This document shows positions 1 to 6,530 of a DNA stretch of 33,692 nucleotides, piece by piece; position 1 is the first letter of the stretch, and every line of letters begins with the position of its first letter. The notes beneath the pieces were generated by a model. It was given only the letters and a program-made list of their open reading frames with translations, made no database searches and was not told the DNA's origin. The stretch spans positions 1 through 33,692 of the forward strand of contig PMOB01000007.1 of NCBI GenBank assembly GCA_003161615.1. Reading direction: 5' to 3'. Origin of the DNA: Actinomycetota bacterium (lineage in GTDB: Bacteria > Actinomycetota > Thermoleophilia > Gaiellales > Gaiellaceae). The translations under genes were made by a program, and so were the position numbers.

Positions 1-59
<59 letters not shown>

Positions 60-63
60 GCCG

Positions 64-75
64 CGGGCGATGGTA
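64..75 (-). promoter_or_regulatory. Candidate lepA promoter (-10 TACCAT)
   Basis: TACCAT (75 to 70 on the minus strand) ends 10 bases before the lepA ATG. The 12-mer TACCATCGCCCG is identical to the one upstream of rpsT at 2516-2527, and both genes serve translation. No good -35 is seen. Apart from this, 76-236 shows no gene, only GC-rich sequence. Confidence 0.4.
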
Positions 76-236
76 CTCAGGGCTGTCCTTGGTGGACGCG
101 GCCGGTTGGGCCGTGGCCGCCCCACACTCCCCGCCCAGGGTGGGGTAGCTGTCCCTCCGCCCTCGGCGTCGACGCTAGCCGCGAACCCGTGTCAGGAGCG
201 TCGAGCCTTCCTGACGAGCTCCGTGAAATCCGGCTC

Positions 237-270
237 GCTCGATCCGCCGGGGTGGTCCGGCGGATCGAGC
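237..270 (-). terminator. 14-bp perfect hairpin behind the small minus-strand gene
   Basis: GCTCGATCCGCCGG (237-250) is perfectly complementary to 257-270, with a 6-base loop GGTGGT. It begins 17 bases after the stop codon of the gene ending at 287, where a terminator would sit, but no U-tract follows on either strand. It may be a U-less terminator or a 3'-end stabiliser; because it is symmetrical it could also act on incoming plus-strand transcription. Confidence 0.5.
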
Positions 271-286
271 AATCCGTCGCAAACGG

Positions 287-604
287 TTACGCGCCCCAGC
301 CGTGGTCGTCGTTTGTCTCGAGCTTCCGCCAGAACACCGGCTGCGGCTCGTTCGTCACCCCCGCCGCCTCCATGATCGGCGTGATCTCGTCACCCATGTG
401 CGCGAAGAACGACTGGAAGCTCTCCGCGTCGGGCCACTCGTCGACGACGAGAATCTGCCCGTCGGCGCCGTAGAAGCGGTGGGCGATCACCCCGTGCTCG
501 ACGGCGTGGTCGACGATCCCGCGCATCTTCTCCGGATTCTCGGCCGCGTACCTCTCCACCCCAGCCGGGTCCCCCTGGAACATCAGGGTCATGATCACTG
601 GCAT
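287..604 (-). CDS. Small protein, possible dimeric alpha/beta-barrel (antibiotic-biosynthesis-monooxygenase-like)
   Basis: This is a 105-residue protein of unknown function. The start is the ATG at 604, chosen because a strong ribosome binding site (GAGGAGG) lies 7 bases upstream; the open frame continues further upstream into murJ but has no such signal. The sequence begins MPVIMTLMFQGD, contains an ILVVDEWPDAESFQSFFAHMG stretch and a short acidic, Trp-containing tail. A beta-strand, then VDEWPDAESFQSFF, resembles the ferredoxin-like dimeric alpha/beta-barrel superfamily (ABM and relatives), where a strand ending in W is followed by a helix. There is no signal peptide, membrane segment or obvious catalytic motif. 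It lies downstream of murJ on the same strand (55-bp gap), with the 237-270 hairpin behind it. The fold assignment is by impression only. Confidence 0.75.
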   Translation of the reverse strand: MPVIMTLMFQGDPAGVERYAAENPEKMRGIVDHAVEHGVIAHRFYGADGQILVVDEWPDAESFQSFFAHMGDEITPIMEAAGVTNEPQPVFWRKLETNDDHGWGA

Positions 605-659
605 CTGAAACCTCCTCGACGTTGTCGCCGCGAAGTCTCCCCGCGCCGGGCGAGTCGGG

Positions 660-2489
660 TCAAGCGCGGAGGTGCCGGAGTCGCGAGATCGTCTCCAACT
701 CACGCACACCCAGCAACCGGCAGGAGCCGACGAACGCGCCGAAGCCGAGGAGCAGCCCAACGCCGAGCGAGACGATCTGCGCCGGCAGCGAGCGGCCGAG
801 CGCCGAGTCGAGCAGGTGCCAGCCCCACCATGAGACCGCCGCGAGCACCGCCGACGCGACCATGACGAGCACGAAGCTCCGCACCGTCTCCGTCAGCCCG
901 AAGCCTCCCATCTTCCGCCGGAAGAGGACGATCAGCCCCCACGTGCCGGCGATGTTCACGATCGAGGTCGAGAGCGGGATCCCCCAGATCCCGAAGCGGT
1001 AGAACACCGCGTCGAGCCCCGCGTTGATCGCGAGGTTGCCTAACGCCACCAAGCTCGGGATCCACGGCGCCTGCAGCGAGAAGAAACCACGGTTCAGCAT
1101 CAGCATCGTCCCGTTGAACGTCAGCCCGAGCGCGAAGGCGGCGAGGCACGGGGCGACGACCTGCGTCTGGCTCGCCGTGAACGCGCCGTGCTGGTAGAGA
1201 AGCCGCACGATCGGCGTCGCGAGCACCGCCGCCGCCGCACTCGCCGGCACAAGGAGGAACGAGATCAGCCGGAGCCCCGTCGAGAGCGTGCCCTTGAACG
1301 CATCCCAGTCCTCGCGCGCGGAATGCCGCGACAGGAGCGGGAACAGCACCGTCGCCACGGCGACCGAGAACACTCCCTGCGGCAGCATGTAGAGACGGAA
1401 GGCACGCACGATCGCGGCCGGCGCGAGATGCGGGTTGAGGAAATGCGTCGCGAAGAGCTGGTCGACCGCCGCGTTGATGTTGATCAGGCCGAGGCCGATC
1501 GTCACCGGCAGCATCAGCGCGAACGTCCGCTTCACCGCCGGGTCGTGGATGTCGATCACGAAGTGCAGGCGGTCGTCCCGGCCGCGTAGCCACGGCAACG
1601 GCAGGAGGAACTGGACGACGGTCGCCACGAGGATCGCGACCGCGTAGTAATAGAGCCGCGTCGACCTCGCGTGCGAATCCTCCACGCCGAGCGCAAGCCC
1701 GGCCAGGATCACGACATTCCATGCCACCGGCGTGAGCGCCGGAATCGTGAAGTGGTCGTAGCTGTTGAGGATCCCGACGACGATCCCCGTCAGCCCGAGC
1801 ACGAGGACGAGCGGGAAGAGGATCCGCGCGAGCCCGGCCGCGAGCATTGCGTACTTGTGACCAGGCCCGTAGCCAAAGATCGCCATCACCCACGGCGCGA
1901 TCACGACGAACAGCGCTGTCAGACCGCCGAGCCCGAGCAGCATCAGCCAGAAGAGCGACGACGCGACGCGCCACGCACGCTTCCGCTCCCCCTTGACGAG
2001 CAGGTCGCTGAAGACGGGGACGAACGCCGCCGAAAGCGCAGAGTCGGCGACGAGCGAGCGCACCGTGTTCGGGATCAGGAACGCGATCTCGAACGCGTTG
2101 ACCGGCCCGGAGATGCCGAAGATCGCGGCCTGGACGATCTCGCGAACTAGGCCGATGATCCGGGAGAGCCCGGTCGCGACCGCGAAGATCACGCCTGAAC
2201 GCGCGAGCCGCCTGTCCGACTCCGGCGTCTCCTGCGCGAGCGCGGGAGCAGCGGCCGCACCCTGCGTGGCGAGCCCCTCTTCGTCGAGCGCCTCGGCCTC
2301 GAGCCCGGCGAGCACGCCGCGGTCGCCGCCGGGCCGCAGGATCATCGTCGACTGCTCCCCCGGATCCTGGGCGATCGGCCACGCGTCGAGCTTCGCCTCA
2401 CTCTCGAAGTAGCTCGGCTTGCCCTGCTCCCGCCGGCGGCGGTCGCGTTCCAGCCGACGCTCTTGGCGCTGCCGCTCGGCGTCGTCCAC
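660..2489 (-). CDS. murJ: Lipid II flippase MurJ (MviN family) with N-terminal extension
   Basis: This 609-residue polytopic membrane protein moves lipid-linked peptidoglycan precursor across the membrane. The conserved core starts near residue 92 (RRLARSGVIFAVATGLSRIIGLVREI), followed by the NAFEIAFLIPNTVRSLVADSALSAAFVPVF region typical of MurJ and about 14 hydrophobic segments. The first ~92 residues are an extra hydrophilic tail: very Arg/Glu-rich at first (AERQRQERRLERDRRRREQ), then acidic and Ala-rich. I chose the GTG at 2489 because longer readings run through rpsT on the other strand and a TATGCT box lies exactly 6 bases upstream; an internal ATG (residue 49) would shorten the tail. 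The gene is divergent from rpsT. In many genomes lepA, rpsT and holA are neighbours, so murJ sits inside that block here. Confidence 0.93.
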   Translation of the reverse strand: MDDAERQRQERRLERDRRRREQGKPSYFESEAKLDAWPIAQDPGEQSTMILRPGGDRGVLAGLEAEALDEEGLATQGAAAAPALAQETPESDRRLARSGVIFAVATGLSRIIGLVREIVQAAIFGISGPVNAFEIAFLIPNTVRSLVADSALSAAFVPVFSDLLVKGERKRAWRVASSLFWLMLLGLGGLTALFVVIAPWVMAIFGYGPGHKYAMLAAGLARILFPLVLVLGLTGIVVGILNSYDHFTIPALTPVAWNVVILAGLALGVEDSHARSTRLYYYAVAILVATVVQFLLPLPWLRGRDDRLHFVIDIHDPAVKRTFALMLPVTIGLGLININAAVDQLFATHFLNPHLAPAAIVRAFRLYMLPQGVFSVAVATVLFPLLSRHSAREDWDAFKGTLSTGLRLISFLLVPASAAAAVLATPIVRLLYQHGAFTASQTQVVAPCLAAFALGLTFNGTMLMLNRGFFSLQAPWIPSLVALGNLAINAGLDAVFYRFGIWGIPLSTSIVNIAGTWGLIVLFRRKMGGFGLTETVRSFVLVMVASAVLAAVSWWGWHLLDSALGRSLPAQIVSLGVGLLLGFGAFVGSCRLLGVRELETISRLRHLRA

Positions 2490-2495
2490 GACGGC

Positions 2496-2501
2496 AGCAT
2501 A
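2496..2501 (-). promoter_or_regulatory. Candidate leaderless -10 of murJ (TATGCT)
   Basis: On the minus strand TATGCT is followed by 6 bases (GCCGTC) and then the GTG start of murJ, so transcription would begin at or next to the start codon. There is no Shine-Dalgarno and no recognisable -35. It lies only 14 bp from the divergent rpsT -10, so the two promoters probably interfere. Confidence 0.45.
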
Positions 2502-2515
2502 GGGAGAGGGGTTGC

Positions 2516-2544
2516 TACCATCGCCCGGCCCGCGAGTCGCGGGC
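2516..2544 (+). promoter_or_regulatory. Candidate rpsT promoter and 5'-leader hairpin
   Basis: A TACCAT -10-like hexamer (2516-2521) is followed at the expected initiation distance by a perfect hairpin, GCCCGCG-AGT-CGCGGGC (2528-2544). It would form the very 5' end of the rpsT message and end 11 bases before the ATG. No Shine-Dalgarno is obvious between hairpin and start. A role in S20 autoregulation or mRNA stability is a guess. Confidence 0.4.
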
Positions 2545-2555
2545 GCTTTCACGAG

Positions 2556-2831
2556 ATGCCGAATATCAGACAGCAGGAGAAGCGCGTTCGCCAGGCGACG
2601 CGGCAGCGGCAGGAGAACCTGCGCTGGCGCTCGACCGCGAAGACGCTCATGCGGCGCCTCCGCGAGGCGGTCGACGCAGGCGACGCCGACGCGACCACCA
2701 CGAACCACCGCGAGCTCGTCCGCTGGCTCGACCGCGCGGTTTCCAGGGGCGTCCTCCACAAGAACACCGTCGCGCGCCGCAAGTCGCAGGCCGCGAAGCT
2801 CGCCGCCGGCGAGCCCGCCGCGAAGAAGTAA
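2556..2831 (+). CDS. rpsT: 30S ribosomal protein S20
   Basis: This is a 91-residue, very basic protein that binds 16S rRNA in the small subunit. It starts MPNIRQQEKRVRQATRQRQENLRWRS, carries the S20 landmarks (N-terminal basic helix, KTLMRRLREAV, then RAVSRGVLHKNTVARRKSQAAK) and has the normal S20 length. The ATG at 2556 gives the family's usual start; upstream in-frame starts would add unrelated residues. It is divergent from murJ (66-bp gap) and convergent with holA, whose stop lies 6 bp after its own. No terminator separates the two convergent genes. The mRNA leader carries a perfect hairpin. Confidence 0.96.
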   Translation: MPNIRQQEKRVRQATRQRQENLRWRSTAKTLMRRLREAVDAGDADATTTNHRELVRWLDRAVSRGVLHKNTVARRKSQAAKLAAGEPAAKK

Positions 2832-2837
2832 CTCTTC

Positions 2838-3824
2838 CTAGTCGGCTCGCCGCGTGATCTCGACGAGCGTGCGCTCGAGCTGAAGCTCTGCCGGCAGGCG
2901 CGAGCCGCCCCTCGACCCGGCTTCGAGCTCGGCGAGCCGGACGGTCGCCTGCGCGAGCTCCTCGGCAGAGAAGTTGCCGGCCTGGCGCGCAGACTTCTCC
3001 GCGACGAACGGGTGCACCTTGAGCCGCGATGCGATCTCGCTCGACCGCACTCCCTCGTCGGCGAGCGCGGCGATCTTGCGGACGCGGCCGACGTGGCTCA
3101 CAAGCGAAGCGATGACCCGCATCAGCTCGCCCGAGCGCGGCCGGTGCGAGCGCTCGAGGAGCGACTCGGTCGCGCGTAGCGTCGCCGCGACGTCGCGGCT
3201 CCCCCAGGCGTCGGTGACGGAGAAGATCGGCGTCTCGGCGCGGCCGACGGCGAGCTGCTCGACGGCCGTCCGGGTGATCGGCTCGCCGTTCGCCCACGTC
3301 GCCAGCTTCTGGATCTCCGACTCGAGGTCGCCGATCCCGTCCCCGACCGCCTCGACGAGCGCGCGACAGGCGTCGCGGTCGGCGGCCGCACCGAGCCGGG
3401 CGAACTGCTCTCCTACCCACTCCGGTAGCTGCTTCTTGCCGACCTCGTAGAGATGCACCTCGCCGGATTTCGCGACGGCCTTAGCGAGCGCCGAGTCCTT
3501 CTTCAGGCTGTCGCCGACGAGCACAAGGACGGTAGTAGGCGCCGGTGAGGTGAGGTACGCCTCGATCTCGTTCACGTCCGCGGTCTTCCACGCGTCGACG
3601 CCGTCGACGATCACAGCGCGGGCGTCGCCGCCGAACAGGCCGAGGGAATTGCAGGCCGAGGCCGCGTCCGCTCCGGATGCCTCGGAGGCGTGCAACTGCT
3701 CCGTCGCATCCTCACCGATCCGCGCTCGCAGCCGGCGCAGGGTCAGCGCGATCTTCGGCCGGTCGCTCCCCGAGAAGAGGTAGACCGGCTTCAGCTCGCG
3801 CTCGCTCGCCACGCCGCCAAGCAT
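2838..3824 (-). CDS. holA: DNA polymerase III delta subunit (clamp-loader wrench)
   Basis: This 328-residue protein matches the length and pattern of bacterial HolA, the delta subunit that opens the beta sliding clamp. The N-terminus (ELKPVYLFSGSDRPKIALTLRRLRARI) corresponds to the AAA-like first domain that normally reads 'YLLxGxDxxL'. A central 'DSLKKDSALAKAV' and 'YEVGKKQLPEWV' follow, then the all-helical collar with FSVTDAWGSRD. The ATG at 3824 is the first plausible start and a GTG at 3812 is almost as good; either lies inside the 3' end of comEC, an overlap of about 100-113 bases on the same strand. The order comEA-comEC-holA with rpsT next is widely conserved. Overlap with comEC implies translational coupling. 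Confidence 0.9.
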   Translation of the reverse strand: MLGGVASERELKPVYLFSGSDRPKIALTLRRLRARIGEDATEQLHASEASGADAASACNSLGLFGGDARAVIVDGVDAWKTADVNEIEAYLTSPAPTTVLVLVGDSLKKDSALAKAVAKSGEVHLYEVGKKQLPEWVGEQFARLGAAADRDACRALVEAVGDGIGDLESEIQKLATWANGEPITRTAVEQLAVGRAETPIFSVTDAWGSRDVAATLRATESLLERSHRPRSGELMRVIASLVSHVGRVRKIAALADEGVRSSEIASRLKVHPFVAEKSARQAGNFSAEELAQATVRLAELEAGSRGGSRLPAELQLERTLVEITRRAD

Positions 3825-5238
3825 AGGCCGCCGCCAAGAGGGCCCCCAGGCCGAGCACGGAGGCGGCCCGGCCGGAGGTGACCTGCGCACCGGGGAGATT
3901 CCCGAAGCCCCGCGCGCACGCGGCGACGAACGAGGCGCCACAGCCGTTCAGCCAGGCGAGCGCCGAGGCGACCGGTGGCGCGACAGGTGCGATCGCGGCG
4001 GTGACCAGCGCGAGCCCGAGCATCTCCACGACGACGGGCACAGCGACGACGTTCGCCGGGACCGTGACGAGGGAGATCTGGCGGAACTGCAACCAGGTGA
4101 TCGGTGCGGTGGCGAGCCCGCAGGCCGTCGAGACGCCGATCAGCTGCGCAAGCCTGCGCGAGACCGGATAGCCCTCGAGCGCGCGGACGACCCGCGGCGT
4201 GACGACGAAGATCGAACCGACGGCAGCGAAAGAAAGCTGGAAACCGGCGTCGAGCAGCGAGTACGGGTTCCAGGCGAGCAGGACGGCTGCGCCGACGAGC
4301 AGCGCCTGCCAGCGATCCCGTTGTCTCGCCGCGAGCCAGGCGAGCGACCCGAGCGCCGCGGCAACTGCCGCTCGCACGACCGACGGATGAAGACCGACAG
4401 CGAGCGCGTACGCCGAGACGGCGCCAAGCGCAGCGACCTCGGCGAACAGCCGGCCGACCCCGACAAGCAGCGCGATCGCGGCGACGGCCCACGCGATCGT
4501 CGCGACCTTCAGACCGTCGACGGCCAGGCAGTGGTAGAGCCCGGAGGCGCGGAAGTCCGCGAGCAGGTTCTGGCCGACGAGGCTCGAGCGGCCAAGGACG
4601 ACCGCCTCGATGACGTTGCGCCGCTCGCCGCTGAGACCGCGGACGCTGTCGCCCGCGAGCCAGCGCTCGACGTCGTCCCCGAGACCGTAGATCCCGCCGC
4701 GCCGGCCGACGATTCTCCAGGCGCCCTTCGCGCGCAGGACGACGTGGATCCCCTGCCGACGCAGCCAGGTTGCCTGGTCGAAGCCGTTCGACGGACCGGT
4801 CGGCGCTCGCAACTCCGCGAGCAGCGCGATGTCGGCTCCCTGCGGCGGAGAGCGGCCGAGCGGCAGTTCGAGGTAGACGGGCTCGTGCGGGCGCAGCGTT
4901 CCCCAGCGCAGGAGAACCGCCCGCGCCCGCTGGTCGAAGCTGCCTGGCTTGGGCGGCTCGTCGACCTCCACAACTGCGCGTTCGACGGTGCCGACGTCCG
5001 AGACGAGGGCGCTGCGGTCGAGCTGCGCCAGCCGCAGGCTCCCCCAGCCCCAGAAGGCGAGCACGACCGCCACGGCAGCCACCGCAGTCCGGAAGCGAGC
5101 GTCCGGCAACGACAACGCGAGCGCGCCGAGCAGCCCGGCTGCAAGCACGACGGGGAACAGCCCGACGCGCGCACCGTTCGCCAGCGCGCAGCCGACGCAG
5201 GCCGCGCCGACGAGGACGTGCGGGAGGCGAACCGTCAA
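3712..5238 (-). CDS. comEC: ComEC/Rec2 competence channel, without the C-terminal metallo-beta-lactamase domain
   Basis: This 508-residue membrane protein forms the inner-membrane pore for incoming single-stranded DNA. It has an N-terminal pair of membrane segments (about 5-65), a soluble DUF4131/OB-like stretch with PLGRSPPQGADI and TGPSNGFDQATWLRRQGI (about 90-165), and a Competence domain (about 210-470) with GLYHCLAVDGLKVA (the usual HLLAVSGLH is altered) and NPYSLLDAGFQLSF. The metallo-beta-lactamase domain found after this in long ComEC proteins is absent; the frame ends in a low-complexity Arg/Glu/Ala/Pro tail overlapping holA. The start is TTG at 5238, just after the comEA stop, because a GTG there hits a stop at once. 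Short ComEC forms are common in Actinobacteria. Confidence 0.9.
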   Translation of the reverse strand: MTVRLPHVLVGAACVGCALANGARVGLFPVVLAAGLLGALALSLPDARFRTAVAAVAVVLAFWGWGSLRLAQLDRSALVSDVGTVERAVVEVDEPPKPGSFDQRARAVLLRWGTLRPHEPVYLELPLGRSPPQGADIALLAELRAPTGPSNGFDQATWLRRQGIHVVLRAKGAWRIVGRRGGIYGLGDDVERWLAGDSVRGLSGERRNVIEAVVLGRSSLVGQNLLADFRASGLYHCLAVDGLKVATIAWAVAAIALLVGVGRLFAEVAALGAVSAYALAVGLHPSVVRAAVAAALGSLAWLAARQRDRWQALLVGAAVLLAWNPYSLLDAGFQLSFAAVGSIFVVTPRVVRALEGYPVSRRLAQLIGVSTACGLATAPITWLQFRQISLVTVPANVVAVPVVVEMLGLALVTAAIAPVAPPVASALAWLNGCGASFVAACARGFGNLPGAQVTSGRAASVLGLGALLAAAYAWRRGERARAEAGLPLLGERPAEDRADPAPAASADR

Positions 5239-5239
5239 C

Positions 5240-5827
5240 TCACGGGATCACCAGACCCTTCAGCTGCGCCATGTGGCTCGGTCCGATTCCCGGCACGCCT
5301 TCGAGCTCGGCGACCGAGTGGAAGGCGCCGTGCTGCCCGCGATAGTCAAGGATCTTCTGCGCGGTCACGGGGCCGATGCCCGGCAGCGATTCGAGCTGCT
5401 CGAGGGTCGCCGTGTTGAGGTCGAGCGGCGCGGACGGCGAGGCGCCGGCGGCCGGAGAGGAGACCGCCGCTGCACCGCCCGCGCCGCGTCCGGGGACGAC
5501 GACCTGCTCGCCGTCGGCGACGGGCGCCGCGAGGTTGACCGCGTCGAGCTGAGCCTTAGCCGTCGCGCCGCCGGCGGCAGCGATCGCGTCGTCGATTCGC
5601 GAGCCGGAGCGCAGCCGGTACAAGCCCGGCCGCCGCACCGCACCGGCGACGTCCACGACCATCAGCTTCGCCGCTACCGGCCGTGTCGCCCGCACCGGCG
5701 TGACGACGGGAGCCGCCGCACCGCCCCCGCCGCCGAGATGCCGGATCAAGAGGACGAGCAGCACCGCCGCGGCGATCGCCGCCGCGAAGAGCTGCCTGCG
5801 CGAAAGCGCTCCCAGCCGCCCGTCCAT
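5240..5827 (-). CDS. comEA: ComEA-like DNA-binding competence protein
   Basis: This 195-residue membrane-anchored DNA receptor feeds the ComEC channel. It shows a basic N-terminus, one membrane helix (about 12-29), a Gly/Ala/Pro linker, and an SLBB domain (about 56-112: VVDVAGAVRRPGLYRL, DGEQVVVP). A second flexible linker leads to a C-terminal helix-hairpin-helix pair (about 135-195: LDLNTATLEQLESLPGIGPVTAQKI and GVPGIGPSHM). All the ComEA parts are present at the usual length. The ATG at 5827 has a GGAG-type ribosome site 2-5 bases upstream. It is the first gene of comEA-comEC-holA, and the comEC TTG follows its stop almost directly. It is divergent from the gene at 5892 (64-bp gap). No clear -10 is seen on this side. 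Confidence 0.93.
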   Translation of the reverse strand: MDGRLGALSRRQLFAAAIAAAVLLVLLIRHLGGGGGAAAPVVTPVRATRPVAAKLMVVDVAGAVRRPGLYRLRSGSRIDDAIAAAGGATAKAQLDAVNLAAPVADGEQVVVPGRGAGGAAAVSSPAAGASPSAPLDLNTATLEQLESLPGIGPVTAQKILDYRGQHGAFHSVAELEGVPGIGPSHMAQLKGLVIP

Positions 5828-5879
5828 GTCTCCACTGTGCCGGGAGAACCGTCATGTGTCCGTCGAGACTTCCCGGCGA

Positions 5880-5885
5880 TAGGCT
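5880..5885 (+). promoter_or_regulatory. Candidate leaderless -10 (TAGGCT)
   Basis: TAGGCT lies exactly 6 bases (CGCGAA) before the ATG at 5892, with no Shine-Dalgarno. It is the same arrangement as upstream of the acyl-CoA operon at 12631, where the hexamer is identical. Confidence 0.5.
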
Positions 5886-5891
5886 CGCGAA

Positions 5892-6530
5892 ATGGACTGG
5901 GTCACGATCTCGGCGCTCTCGTCAGCGGGCGGGACGCTCGTTCTCGCCGGAGTAACGGTCACGTCGGTTCGTTCCGCCAACCGGGCGGCGCGCGTAGCCG
6001 AGCAATCGCTCCTCGCCGCCCAGCGCCCGCTCCTCGTCCCGTCACGCCTCGACGACCCTGAACAGAAGGTCGGCTTCGCGGACGACGTCTGGCTCCACGT
6101 CGCGGGCTCAAGCGGAGCCGCCCTGGCTACGGACGAAGGCTTCTATCTCGCCGCCAGCATCCGGAACATCGGCACCGGCATCGCCGTGCTCCATGGCTGG
6201 TACGTCTATCCGGAAGTCCGGCGCGGCACGACCGGCCACGCACCGCTCGAGGACTTCCACCGCCTGACTCGCGACCTCTACATCGCGCCGGGGGACACCG
6301 GCTTCTGGCAGGGCGTCTCACGCGATCCGTCGATCGAGGAGTACGCGGCTGTGCGAGGCGCGATCGAGGCGAGGGAGCGGCTGACCGTTGACGTCCTCTA
6401 CGGCGACTTTGAGGGCGGGCAGCGCGTGATCACGCGCTTCGGGCTCTCCCCGCTAGAGGACGGCGGCCGCTACCGGATCGGTGTCGGCCACCACTGGAAC
6501 CTCGACCGGCCCGAACCGCGCGAGCGCTAG
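5892..6530 (+). CDS. Membrane-anchored protein of unknown function
   Basis: This is a 212-residue protein I do not recognise. The N-terminus (MDWVTISALSSAGGTLVLAGVTVTSVRSANRAARVAEQSLLAAQRPLLV) looks like one membrane helix followed by a short amphipathic helix ending in 'RPLLVPSR'. The rest is a soluble domain rich in beta-strands (YLAASIRNIGTGIAVLHGWYVYP, FDGG-like turns, RLTVDVLYGDFEGGQRVITRFGL). The 'helix then QRPLLVP...IRNIGTGIA' pattern recurs in many actinobacterial hypothetical proteins, where it looks like an extracytoplasmic Ig-like domain. The ATG at 5892 fits a leaderless start. It is transcribed alone and convergent with leuS; the two stop codons overlap in a single CTAG. Codon use is like its neighbours. 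Confidence 0.8.
   Translation: MDWVTISALSSAGGTLVLAGVTVTSVRSANRAARVAEQSLLAAQRPLLVPSRLDDPEQKVGFADDVWLHVAGSSGAALATDEGFYLAASIRNIGTGIAVLHGWYVYPEVRRGTTGHAPLEDFHRLTRDLYIAPGDTGFWQGVSRDPSIEEYAAVRGAIEARERLTVDVLYGDFEGGQRVITRFGLSPLEDGGRYRIGVGHHWNLDRPEPRER

Noticed and set aside
237-270. Inverted repeat as a transposon end or attachment site
   Set aside because: No transposase, integrase, direct repeat or partner copy is seen nearby.
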